64,000 nt of DNA from an uncultured Rikenellaceae bacterium (GTDB lineage Bacteria > Bacteroidota > Bacteroidia > Bacteroidales > Rikenellaceae): NCBI GenBank assembly GCA_944321925.1, contig CALUND010000017.1, positions 1 through 64,000 on the forward strand, written 5' to 3'. The notes under the pieces were generated by a model. It saw nothing but the letters and a program-made list of their open reading frames with translations, made no database searches and was not told where the DNA came from. The position numbers and the translations under genes were made by a program. Positions 9,571-17,301 of the stretch are shown here, piece by piece (positions within the stretch are counted from its first letter, which is position 1; each line of letters begins with the position of its first letter).

Positions 9571-9933
9571 ACAGCAGGGAGGCTCTGCCGCTGCCAGTCT
9601 CGCGACTGGGAGAGGAAAGTCCGGGCAACGCAGAGCACCGTCCTTCCTAACGGGAAGATGTCCGTAAGGGCATAGCAGCGTAACAGAAAACGACCGCCTT
9701 GATTTTCAAGGTAAGGGTGAAAAGGCGGGGTAAGAGCCCACCGCGGAAGTGGCGACACGTTCCGGCCGTACGTCTGACGGGTTGCAAGACCATGTATACC
9801 GGCGCCATCAGGGTTGCTCGCCCGATGCCGGGGGGTAGGTCGCTGGAGACTGCGGGTGACCGCAGCCGTAGATAAATGGCAGAGGCCTGCCGTCCTGCGG
9901 CAGGTACAGAACCCGGCTTATACGCCCTGCTGT
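9571..9933 (+). ncRNA. rnpB: RNase P RNA, bacterial class A
   Basis: Catalytic RNA of ribonuclease P, which removes 5' leaders from pre-tRNAs. Its universally conserved blocks are present: GAGGAAAGTCCGGGC near 9612-9626, a GGTAAGGGTGAAAAGGCG region, and ACAGAACCCGGCTTA at 9906-9920. The ends pair as helix P1 (ACAGCAGGG at 9571-9579 with CCCTGCTGT at 9925-9933). The length of about 363 bases is normal. No protein-coding frame over this interval is credible. Confidence 0.96.
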
Positions 9934-9943
9934 GTTTTTTTAT
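9925..9943 (+). terminator. Terminator of RNase P RNA
   Basis: The 3' strand of helix P1 runs directly into GTTTTTTTATT, so P1 or a sub-stem followed by a U-run ends the transcript. Confidence 0.6.
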
Positions 9944-10213
9944 TCCGAAACTTGTCCCGCTTCGGGAAAGATCCCCCCCCCAAAAAAAATTTGCAACCTT
10001 CTTCGCAGGCATACACCACGATCGATCCCTCGACCGATAAAATGTTCTATACAGAACGGACTCACACAACGTCGGAAAAATCTTTCGATCCCGTACGCCG
10101 ACAGGAGCGTTCCGTCTACCCCGAATACACTGTTCTTCTCCAAAAATAGACAAACAGAAAGCAGAGAAACAAAAACAGAACTTTCAGAGCGCTCTTCCCG
10201 GCGTCGGCCCCGA
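9944..10213. other. Intergenic region with a C9A8 tract
   Basis: No gene is supported between rnpB and the 3' end of the Rel-family gene. The notable element is an uninterrupted C9 (9973-9981) followed by A8 (9982-9989). The frames crossing it show no recognisable protein. Confidence 0.6.
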
Positions 10214-12397
10214 TCAGCCGGCATTCACCCGATAGGCCTTCTGCACCCCCTTGATCTTCAGAATGCGATAGACCACCATGTCGACCACTCCGCTACTCGG
10301 CACCTCAATGCTGACAATACCGGTCACCGTACCGTTGCGGGTCGAAAGATTCATCGAACGGATGCCCAGTTTCAGCTCCTGCGTGATCACCTCCGTGATC
10401 CGGTTCACCACACCGGTCACATCGTCGGCCACGATACGGATTGCAGCCCGAAAAGCGCCCTGCGAGGCGTTGTCCCGCCAACGAGCCTCCAACACCCGGT
10501 AAGGATACATCTCGCGCATCCGCATCGCATTCGGACAATCGCTCCGATGGATCGTAATACCCGAATTGACTGTCACGAATCCGAAGATGTCGTCGCCGAA
10601 GATCGGATTGCAACACTTGGCGAATTTATACTCCAGATTCTCGATCGTATCGTCGATCACCAACGCATCGCCCGACGAAGAGGAACGCGCTTTGGGCGTC
10701 GAGACAGGAGTTACGCGACGCTCCTCCTCCAGCTCTCCGTTCAGATGGCGCACGAGCACATCCTTCACCTCCGCCAGATCGATCTTTTCGGAGGCAATCT
10801 GCCCATAAAGTTCCGTACCGGTCCGCACCTTATAATATTTTCCGAGTACGGTCACGGCATCGTCTATTCCGATGGATAGCTTCCAGTTCTTGATTTTGCG
10901 CTCCAGCTCTTCGCGACCGAGATTGGCCCGTTTGGCCTCCTCCTCCCGGAGGCAGGCACGGATTTTATTTCTGGCACGTGTCGTGGTCGCTACCGAAAGC
11001 CAATCGGGTTTCGGACGCTGGACCTTCGATGTGAGTATCTCCACGATATCGCCGTTCGAAAGGACATGTTTGAAGGGCACGTTACGGCCATTCACCCGCC
11101 CGCCCGTACAGCCGGCACCCAGATTGGTGTGGATGTAAAAGGCGAAATCGAGCACCGTAGCCCCTTCGGGCAACTTGCGCAGATCGCCGCTCGGCGTAAA
11201 GACAAAGATCTCCCCCGAGGAAAGTTTCGTGTCGAAACGGGCTCCGATGCTTTGCGTATCGGTGCTCTCGATCAGATCGCGCAGACGTGCGAGCCACTCT
11301 TCGCTGCCCATTCCGCCCTGCTGCACCCCTTTGTAGCGCCAGTGGGCGGCAATGCCTCGTTCGGCCACCTCGTCCATCCGCTCCGTGCGGATCTGTATCT
11401 CCACCCAATGGCCGTCGGGTGTTACCACGGTCGTATGGAGCGATTCGTAGCCATTCGATTTCGGAATCGAAATCCAGTCCCGCAGACGATCGGGATTCGG
11501 TGTATAAAAGTCGGTCACGACCGAATAGACATTCCAACAGGCGGTTTTCTCCTGCTCGGGCGGGCAATCGATGATGATGCGCAAGGCAAAAATATCATAA
11601 ACCTCCTCGAAGGGAATGCGCATCCGTTTCATCTTGCTCCAGATGGAGTAGACCGATTTGGTCCGGCTTTTTATGTGGTATTTGAGACCCGAGCGGGAGA
11701 GTTTCTCCTCGATGGGCACCAGGAAACGGGCGATGAACTTCTCCCGTTCGACGGCTCCTTCGGCCAGTTTCCGCACAATGTGGTCGTAATCTTCGGGCTG
11801 CAGATACTTGAGCGAGATATCCTCCAGTTCACTCTTGATCCCATAGAGGCCCAGTTTATGAGCGATCTTGGCATAGAGATTCAGACTCTCCCAGCTCTTT
11901 TTCACATGTTTCTGCGGCGGAAAAATATCGAGTGCACGCATCACCTCCAACCGATCAGCCAGTTTGATGAGGATTACGCGCGGATCGGTCGAATAGGAGA
12001 TGATCAGTTCGCGTATGTTGTCGGCCTGTTGATCGGAGATCTTCGGATGGATGTCGGAGATGTTGCAGAGGCCCCGAATGATGCCCGTGCAGGCTTCGCC
12101 ATAACGAGCCCCCACCTCTTCGGCCTCCATGCGTCCCAGGCGCACCACGTCGTGCAGCAACGTGGAGATGGTGGAATTACGCCCGAGACCGATCTCCGAG
12201 ATGACGATTCGAGCCGTCTTCACCGAATGATCCAGCAACGGACTGCCGTCGTAACGTGTCAGCGAGGCAAGCTTGTCTGCCGCCACAACAAGCGCATCCT
12301 CGATCATCTTCACACTCTCGGCGCTGAAACTCGCTCTGCACAAGTTCAGAAAGTCTCCGTAACGCTCCTTTGCCCACTCGCCGCTATTCTCTTCCAT
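10214..12397 (-). CDS. relA: Rel-family (p)ppGpp synthetase with degraded hydrolase site
   Basis: Stringent-response enzyme of 727 aa. The start is the ATG at 12397 (MEENSGEW); the longer frame would need a TTG. Domains in order: N-terminal HD-type hydrolase domain (about 40-190), synthetase domain (about 225-385) with SRTKSVYSIWSKMKR, LRDWISIPKSNGYESLHTT and VEIQIRT, TGS domain (about 395-460), a Cys-rich region (KFAKCCNPIFGDDIFGF) and a C-terminal ACT domain. In the HD domain, His (LDHSV), His-Asp (LLHDVV) and the Asp of LADRL remain. However, the catalytic Glu-Asp that normally follows HDVV is replaced (HDVVRLGRM), and the Asn of the usual DRLHNM motif is Val (DRLEVM). It is therefore probably synthetase-only or hydrolase-impaired, with a separate SpoT expected elsewhere. 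The symbol relA is chosen on that basis. Confidence 0.9.
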   Translation of the reverse strand: MEENSGEWAKERYGDFLNLCRASFSAESVKMIEDALVVAADKLASLTRYDGSPLLDHSVKTARIVISEIGLGRNSTISTLLHDVVRLGRMEAEEVGARYGEACTGIIRGLCNISDIHPKISDQQADNIRELIISYSTDPRVILIKLADRLEVMRALDIFPPQKHVKKSWESLNLYAKIAHKLGLYGIKSELEDISLKYLQPEDYDHIVRKLAEGAVEREKFIARFLVPIEEKLSRSGLKYHIKSRTKSVYSIWSKMKRMRIPFEEVYDIFALRIIIDCPPEQEKTACWNVYSVVTDFYTPNPDRLRDWISIPKSNGYESLHTTVVTPDGHWVEIQIRTERMDEVAERGIAAHWRYKGVQQGGMGSEEWLARLRDLIESTDTQSIGARFDTKLSSGEIFVFTPSGDLRKLPEGATVLDFAFYIHTNLGAGCTGGRVNGRNVPFKHVLSNGDIVEILTSKVQRPKPDWLSVATTTRARNKIRACLREEEAKRANLGREELERKIKNWKLSIGIDDAVTVLGKYYKVRTGTELYGQIASEKIDLAEVKDVLVRHLNGELEEERRVTPVSTPKARSSSSGDALVIDDTIENLEYKFAKCCNPIFGDDIFGFVTVNSGITIHRSDCPNAMRMREMYPYRVLEARWRDNASQGAFRAAIRIVADDVTGVVNRITEVITQELKLGIRSMNLSTRNGTVTGIVSIEVPSSGVVDMVVYRILKIKGVQKAYRVNAG

Positions 12398-12542
12398 GCG
12401 ATTCAACTATTTTCCCGCAATATACGAAATTTCCGCGAAAGTTTCGGCCTCCGCGGGTCGGATACGATCGATTTTATTCCTTCCTCCCGCGCTTTCTCTC
12501 CTTCCCCTCCTGTATAAAGGCTGAGCGTTGCAAGAAAATCGC

Positions 12543-12550
12543 TACCTTTG
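12543..12550 (+). promoter_or_regulatory. -7 element upstream of the HAD phosphatase gene
   Basis: TACCTTTG matches TAnnTTTG and lies 29 bases before the ATG at 12580. This supports that start over longer in-frame starts upstream. Confidence 0.55.
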
Positions 12551-12579
12551 CTTCCCGAATCCCGCAACGCGAACCAACG

Positions 12580-13230
12580 ATGAACAAACGACTCGTAATT
12601 TTCGACCTCGACGGCACCCTGCTCAATACGATAGGCGACCTGGCCGCAGCGACGAATGCCGTCATGCGTGCCCACGGCTATCCGGAACACGATCTGACGG
12701 CATACCGCCGGTTCGTGGGAAACGGCGTTTCGAAACTCATCGAGCGGGCGCTCCCTGCCGAACTGCGCGATCCGGCTCACATCAAAACGCTCCTGCAAGA
12801 ATTTCTCGTCCATTACCAGGCGCACATCGACGAGCAAACAGAACCTTACGACGGCATTCCGGAGCTGCTTGCAGAACTGACCGCCCGTAAAATCGCCACA
12901 GCCGTCGCCTCGAACAAATTCCACGCAGGGACCGTTCGCCTGATCGCCCGCTTTTTTCCCGAGATCCCGTTCATTGCGGTTTTGGGACAGCGGGAAGGCA
13001 TCCCCATCAAGCCCGACCCGACCGTCGTGCAGGAGATTCTTCGCAAAGCCGACCTCTCCACCGAGGCTGTTCTCTACGTGGGCGACTCAGGTGTCGACAT
13101 GCAAACGGCCCGCAATGCGGCGGTCGAATCGGTCGGCGTCACCTGGGGCTTTCGCAGCCGCGAAGAGCTGCTCGAAAACGGTGCCTGCCACCTGGTCTCC
13201 CATCCCGCAGAGATAGTCTCCCTGCTCTGA
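12580..13230 (+). CDS. gph: HAD-family phosphoglycolate phosphatase
   Basis: Haloacid-dehalogenase-type phosphatase of 216 aa, predicted to dephosphorylate 2-phosphoglycolate (from DNA 3'-end repair or Rubisco-like side reactions) or a similar small phosphate ester. Motif I is IFDLDGTLLNT (nucleophile Asp about residue 9). A helical cap follows (about 15-85), then motif II AVASNKFH, the conserved Lys in GIPIKPDP, and motif IV VGDSGVDMQTARNA. The start at 12580 puts motif I at the usual N-terminal position and fits the promoter. It is divergent from relA and convergent with asnB. The substrate is assigned by family only. Confidence 0.85.
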   Translation: MNKRLVIFDLDGTLLNTIGDLAAATNAVMRAHGYPEHDLTAYRRFVGNGVSKLIERALPAELRDPAHIKTLLQEFLVHYQAHIDEQTEPYDGIPELLAELTARKIATAVASNKFHAGTVRLIARFFPEIPFIAVLGQREGIPIKPDPTVVQEILRKADLSTEAVLYVGDSGVDMQTARNAAVESVGVTWGFRSREELLENGACHLVSHPAEIVSLL

Positions 13231-13276
13231 CCACCCCTCGCCTGCCCCATACTTTTCATCTCCCGACAACCACAAC

Positions 13277-13316
13277 GATGGCCGACCTGCTCCTTTGTCG
13301 GAGCTGATCGGCCATC
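13277..13316. terminator. Hairpin between convergent gph and asnB
   Basis: GATGGCCGA (13277-13285) pairs with TCGGCCATC (13308-13316), with an inner GCTCC/GGAGC pair. There is no clear T-run on either side, but its position between two convergent genes suits a shared terminator. Confidence 0.4.
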
Positions 13317-13390
13317 GGCTTCCATTATACTGTCTGGAATCGTGACGGTCGCACACATCCTGCGGCCAACCGCCTCTTATTCAAGCCAAA

Positions 13391-15055
13391 CTATACGTTA
13401 TCCTTGTGAACCCCTTTCACAGCCCGACCGGAAGGCTCGTTCACATTCTGGAAAGAGGCATCCCATGCCAAAGCCTCCGCCGTACTGCAGGCGACAGAGG
13501 GAACAGAGGGAACGCACTGTGCCGCCGTCTGCGACGGGAAATGCTCCTCAAAAATCGTCCGGTAGTAATACTCCTCCTTGTTGCGGGGCGGGTTGATCGG
13601 GAAACGCTCCTTCACATGTTCCATTTCGCGGTCGGAAACCATTTCGGAGGTGATCCGTTTCAATGTGTCGATCCAACTGTAACCCACGCCGTCGGAGAAC
13701 TGCTCTTTCTGGCGCCAGGCCACGCTCTCGGGCAACATATCCTCGAACGCCTTGCGCAAGATCCACTTCTCGATCCGTCCGTTGCGGGCCATCTTTTCCG
13801 CCGGGTTGATACGCATGGCCACATCGAGGAACTCCTTGTCGAGGAAGGGAACACGCCCCTCCACACCCCAGGCACAAAGCGATTTATTGGCACGCAGACA
13901 GTCGTAAAGATGCAGCTTGCTCAATTTGCGCACGGTCTCTTCGTGGAATTCCCGCGCATTGGGAGCCTTGTGGAAATAGAGATAACCGCCGAAGATCTCA
14001 TCGGCCCCTTCTCCCGAGAGCACCATCTTGATTCCCATCGACTTAATGACCCGCGCCAACAGATACATCGGCGTAGAAGCACGTACGGTGGTCACGTCGT
14101 AGGTCTCGATGTAATAGATCACGTCACGAATGGCATCGAGCCCCTCCTGAACGGTGTAGTGGATCTCGTGATGGACCGTACCGATGTACTCGGCCACCTT
14201 CCGGGCCGCCTCCAGGTCGGGAGCGCCCTTCAAACCCACCGCAAAAGAGTGGAGCTGTGGCCACCAGGCCGCCTCCCGGCTATCGCTCTCCACACGCAAC
14301 GCCGCATATTTCTTGGCCACGGCCGAGATGATCGAAGAGTCGAGACCCCCCGAGAGAAGCACTCCGTAAGGCACATCGGACATCAGCTGACGCTTGACAG
14401 CAGCTTCGAGCGCCGCCCGCAACTCCTGAATATCGGCTCCGTTATCTTTGACATTCTCGTAATCGGTCCAGTCGCGTTCGTACCAACGGACCATCTTCCC
14501 ATCGCGGCTCGACCAATAATGGCCCGGGAGGAAGGGTTGAATCGTAGTACATACCCCCTCGAGCGCCTTCAGTTCGGAGGCAAAATAGAACTGTTCGTCG
14601 GCATCCCACCCTATATAAAGAGGAATAACCCCGATGTGATCGCGACCGATCAGATATTCGCCCCGCTCCACATCGTAGAGGGCAAACGCGAAAATGCCGT
14701 TCAGATGTTCGAACAGACCCGTTCCATATTTCTTATAAAGAGGCAGAATCACTTCGCAATCCGATCCGGTCTGGAAGTCGTACTCCCCGCTGAACTGCTC
14801 CCGGATCGCCTGATGGTTATATATCTCGCCATTGACGGCCAACACCAACTTGCCATCGGGACTGAAGAGCGGCTGACCGCCCGACTGCGGATCGACAATC
14901 GACAACCGTTCGTGGGCCAAAATAGCCCGCTCGCCACACCAGATACCCGACCAATCGGGACCGCGATGACGTATCTTTTTAGACATTCCGAGCAACCGAG
15001 GCCTGAGGCTCCCGGCATCCACCTTGAGGTCAAAAACCCCCACAATACCGCACAT
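13391..15055 (-). CDS. asnB: Asparagine synthase (glutamine-hydrolysing)
   Basis: Converts aspartate, glutamine and ATP to asparagine in the cytoplasm; 554 aa, the usual AsnB length. The N-terminal class II glutaminase domain begins MCGIVGVFD, with Cys2 as nucleophile after Met removal. RHRGPDWSG, HERLSIVDPQSGGQPL and NGEIYNH are glutaminase-pocket motifs. The C-terminal synthetase domain has the PP-loop LLSGGLDSS and LSGEGADEIFGGY. The start codon is fixed by the catalytic Cys2 requirement. A consensus promoter lies directly upstream, so it is monocistronic. The last 35 residues are more variable than the rest. Confidence 0.97.
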   Translation of the reverse strand: MCGIVGVFDLKVDAGSLRPRLLGMSKKIRHRGPDWSGIWCGERAILAHERLSIVDPQSGGQPLFSPDGKLVLAVNGEIYNHQAIREQFSGEYDFQTGSDCEVILPLYKKYGTGLFEHLNGIFAFALYDVERGEYLIGRDHIGVIPLYIGWDADEQFYFASELKALEGVCTTIQPFLPGHYWSSRDGKMVRWYERDWTDYENVKDNGADIQELRAALEAAVKRQLMSDVPYGVLLSGGLDSSIISAVAKKYAALRVESDSREAAWWPQLHSFAVGLKGAPDLEAARKVAEYIGTVHHEIHYTVQEGLDAIRDVIYYIETYDVTTVRASTPMYLLARVIKSMGIKMVLSGEGADEIFGGYLYFHKAPNAREFHEETVRKLSKLHLYDCLRANKSLCAWGVEGRVPFLDKEFLDVAMRINPAEKMARNGRIEKWILRKAFEDMLPESVAWRQKEQFSDGVGYSWIDTLKRITSEMVSDREMEHVKERFPINPPRNKEEYYYRTIFEEHFPSQTAAQCVPSVPSVACSTAEALAWDASFQNVNEPSGRAVKGVHKDNV

Positions 15056-15081
15056 ATATATCCGTTTATAAAGTTACTTCG

Positions 15082-15112
15082 CAAATATATAAAAGGAGGA
15101 AGCTGTAACAAA
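15082..15112 (-). promoter_or_regulatory. Consensus promoter of asnB
   Basis: Read on the - strand: TTTG, exactly 19 bases, then TATATTTG. The expected transcript start is near 15075, about 20 bases before the ATG. This is one of the best promoter matches in the window. Confidence 0.8.
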
Positions 15113-15300
15113 TGGAAAAATAAATTTTTTTAATTTGACGAAACAAAACCGCAGACAGCTCCGTCTCAGCATGGAGGCGTTCGACCGATCAATGCCCAAA
15201 AAATTATTCTATCGATTAAGCGGGCATTGCGGGGTCGAAAGATCGATGCAACGCGTTATGATTTATTTACCCCCTCAACAAACGGGGATCGAAACAGGAC

Positions 15301-15334
15301 AAAAAAGTTCCGGCACACCGCAGTATGCCGGAAC
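15301..15334 (-). terminator. Intrinsic terminator of the candidate small RNA
   Basis: On the - strand, GTTCCGGCA, a 10-base loop and TGCCGGAAC form a perfect 9-bp stem followed by T6. No coding gene on this strand ends nearby, which is why an RNA gene is suspected. Confidence 0.7.
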
Positions 15335-15597
15335 CGTGCAATCACCGCACTCTCCCTCATATAATCAGTGACTGCACAAAATGCGGGAAAATCTCCCGAA
15401 ATTGCTGCTCAATCTACCACAAACATCCTTCGCACTCATTCTCGCAGCAATCTTGCTGTCTCTCTATCCGAGAAAACTCCCGGAAAACCTCTTTTCAATT
15501 TCAATGCCGCCATCGGCAAACATCGATATTCAGCGGAACCTTTCCAGGATCTTTTCTCACTTCTACGAAAAGAAAACGATCGAGATCCTTTTTTATT
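15301..15597 (-). ncRNA. Candidate structured small RNA between asnB and the trp operon
   Basis: No protein gene is convincing here, but the - strand shows the layout of an independent RNA of about 290 bases: a -7 box TACCTTTG at 15611-15604 and a strong intrinsic terminator at 15334-15301. Helices in between include a 10-bp stem with one mismatch (GTGCAGTCAC at 15377-15368 with GTGATTGCAC at 15345-15336), CAGCAA/TTGCTG, CGGGA/TCCCG and a GGATC/GATCC outer pair near the 5' end. It does not resemble tmRNA, SRP RNA or 6S RNA as I know them. A 25-codon frame (MAALKLKRG...) lies inside, but it lacks a clear ribosome-binding site. Confidence 0.45.
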
Positions 15598-15603
15598 GTG
15601 CAT

Positions 15604-15611
15604 CAAAGGTA
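15604..15611 (-). promoter_or_regulatory. -7 element for the candidate small RNA
   Basis: On the - strand TACCTTTG matches TAnnTTTG exactly. The -33 position (near 15630-15635) reads only TTTTCG. Confidence 0.45.
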
Positions 15612-15879
15612 GGTAAAAATAGCTAAAAACGAAAATGTCTTTTGCAGAAAAAAAGTAAAAAAAGTCACTTTTCAAACCGTTCATTTCGCATACCACTATC
15701 AATCTGCCACTTAATCGATCGGCCTCTGTGTCTATTTTTTTATACTTTCATGGATTATTTTCCATTTTAGGCGGTTCAATTGCACTTATTTTATCAGTCA
15801 AACTGTTTCTACGGGCCCAAAAAAGACAACAAAAGACCTCCGGAAGATCTGCCGAACTTTCAAAAAGAAATGAAAAAAT
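15612..15879. other. AT-rich spacer upstream of the trp promoter
   Basis: Nothing recognisable as a gene. The frames that cross it encode low-complexity, unlike-protein sequences. Confidence 0.6.
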
Positions 15880-15910
15880 TTTGTTTTTCTCCGACTCATC
15901 TCTATATTTG
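15880..15910 (+). promoter_or_regulatory. Consensus promoter of the trp operon
   Basis: TTTG (15880-15883), exactly 19 bases, then TATATTTG (15903-15910). The expected start near 15917 yields a leader of about 190 bases before trpB. That leader encodes the Trp-rich leader peptide and ends with a terminator hairpin. Confidence 0.85.
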
Positions 15911-15939
15911 CCACGAAGAACAATACAAATCGAATCGAA

Positions 15940-15996
15940 ATGTTCGGATCGAAACAATACTGGTGGTGGCGCAACTTACAACTTCCAAAGTCGTAG
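15940..15996 (+). CDS. trpL: Tryptophan operon leader peptide
   Basis: An 18-residue open frame, MFGSKQYWWWRNLQLPKS, beginning about 24 bases into the predicted transcript. Three consecutive Trp codons (TGG x3 at 15961-15969) act as a sensor for charged tRNA-Trp: the ribosome stalls on them when tryptophan is scarce. The frame is too short for routine gene calling. Its position between the trp promoter and a strong terminator hairpin just before trpB makes an attenuation role very likely. Confidence 0.88.
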   Translation: MFGSKQYWWWRNLQLPKS

Positions 15997-16074
15997 GGAG
16001 CGATCTCGTATTGGTATTGAATCAGCACATCACAACGAGCCTCATCGTAACTACGATGGGGCTCGTTTCTTTTC
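15949..16074 (+). promoter_or_regulatory. Transcription attenuator of the trp operon
   Basis: Terminator: ACGAGCC-T-CATCGT, loop AACT, ACGATG-G-GGCTCGT, then TTTCTTTT (16035-16074). Competing antiterminator: CGAT and CTCGT at 16001-16009 can pair with ATCG and ACGAG of the terminator's left arm (16035-16047). A further pairing, CAATAC (15955-15960) with GTATTG (16008-16013), would hold the antiterminator strand. A ribosome stalled on the Trp codons at 15961-15969 would mask CAATAC, freeing 16001-16013 to block the terminator. The pairings are visible in the sequence; the mechanism is inferred from classical trp attenuation. Confidence 0.8.
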
Positions 16075-16107
16075 GGGCATATCCAAAAAACAAAACGCAT
16101 AGACACG

Positions 16108-17301
16108 ATGAAAAACACAAAGACATTTCTGGTAAACGACGAGGGCTATTACGGTCGATTCGGAGGTTGCTACGTGCCGGAAATTCTCCACGGATGCGTG
16201 GAGGAGTTGCGACGCACCTATCTGTCGGTACTCGAAAGCGACGATTTCCGACAGGAATTCGACCGGTTGCTGCACGACTACGTGGGTCGTCCGTCGCCCC
16301 TCTACCTGGCCGGTCGGCTCTCCGAGAAGTACGGCTGCCGCATCTACCTGAAGCGGGAAGATCTGAACCACACCGGAGCACACAAGATCAACAACACCAT
16401 CGGACAGATTCTGCTCGCCCGCCGCATGGGTAAAAAACGGATCATCGCCGAGACGGGTGCGGGTCAGCACGGAGTGGCAACGGCCACGGTCTGCGCCCTG
16501 ATGAACATGCCCTGCGTAGTCTACATGGGCAAGACCGATGTGGAACGTCAACGGATAAACGTCGAAAAGATGCAGATGCTCGGGGCCGAGGTACGTCCCG
16601 TCACATCGGGCAACATGACGCTCAAAGACGCCACCAACGAGGCGATCCGCGACTGGTGCTGCCACCCTTCCGACACCTATTACATCATCGGGTCGACGGT
16701 GGGTCCGCACCCCTATCCCGACATGGTAGCGCGTCTTCAGTCGGTCATCAGCCGGGAGATTCGCGCCCAACTGCTCGAAAAAGAGGGACGCGACCACCCC
16801 GACTACCTCATCGCTTGCGTCGGCGGCGGCAGCAATGCGGCCGGAACCATCTACCACTACGTCGACGACGAACGCGTACGCATCGTGCTGGCCGAGGCGG
16901 GAGGCAAAGGAGTCGACAGCGGACAGACCGCTGCCACCATCCAACTGGGCCGCATCGGCATTCTGCACGGCGCAAAAACGATGGTCATTCAGAACGAGGA
17001 CGGACAGATCGAAGAGCCCTACTCCATCTCTGCCGGACTCGATTATCCCGGCGTAGGACCGATGCACGCCAACATGGCCCAAGCGGGTCGGTCGACAGTA
17101 CTGGCCGTCGATGACGACGAAGCCCTCGCCGCCGCCTACGAACTGACCCGACTGGAGGGGATCATCCCCGCCCTCGAATCGGCCCACGCCCTCGGAGCCC
17201 TTCCGAAAATGAAATTTCGGCCGCAGGAGATCGTCGTGCTGACCCTCTCCGGTCGCGGCGACAAAGATATGGACACCTACATTCGACACATGCAATCATG
17301 A
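16108..17301 (+). CDS. trpB: Tryptophan synthase beta chain
   Basis: PLP enzyme of 397 aa that condenses indole with serine to form tryptophan, working as an alpha2-beta2 complex with TrpA at the other end of this operon. Visible motifs are the opening GRFGGCYVPEIL, the PLP-binding lysine in NHTGAHKINN (about residue 94), AETGAGQHGVATA, and the phosphate-binding loop CVGGGSNAAG. It is the first gene after the attenuator, and its stop codon overlaps the trpE start by four bases (ATGA), implying translational coupling. The operon order trpB-E-G-D-C-F-A is typical of Bacteroidales. Confidence 0.97.
   Translation: MKNTKTFLVNDEGYYGRFGGCYVPEILHGCVEELRRTYLSVLESDDFRQEFDRLLHDYVGRPSPLYLAGRLSEKYGCRIYLKREDLNHTGAHKINNTIGQILLARRMGKKRIIAETGAGQHGVATATVCALMNMPCVVYMGKTDVERQRINVEKMQMLGAEVRPVTSGNMTLKDATNEAIRDWCCHPSDTYYIIGSTVGPHPYPDMVARLQSVISREIRAQLLEKEGRDHPDYLIACVGGGSNAAGTIYHYVDDERVRIVLAEAGGKGVDSGQTAATIQLGRIGILHGAKTMVIQNEDGQIEEPYSISAGLDYPGVGPMHANMAQAGRSTVLAVDDDEALAAAYELTRLEGIIPALESAHALGALPKMKFRPQEIVVLTLSGRGDKDMDTYIRHMQS

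Noticed and set aside
9555-10153. Open frames overlapping the RNase P RNA interval
   Set aside because: The conserved RNase P blocks and pairing ends explain the sequence; the frames are incidental.
11066-12517. 483-codon open frame antisense to relA
   Set aside because: The opposite strand encodes all Rel-family motifs; the antisense frame shows no known fold and arises from codon bias.
13406-15133. 575-codon open frame antisense to asnB
   Set aside because: Shadow of asnB, whose glutaminase and PP-loop motifs are unambiguous; it would also run through the asnB promoter.
15436-15702. 88-codon - strand frame upstream of asnB
   Set aside because: It would start upstream of the predicted -7 box at 15611-15604 and has low-complexity content; a structured RNA explains the terminator better.
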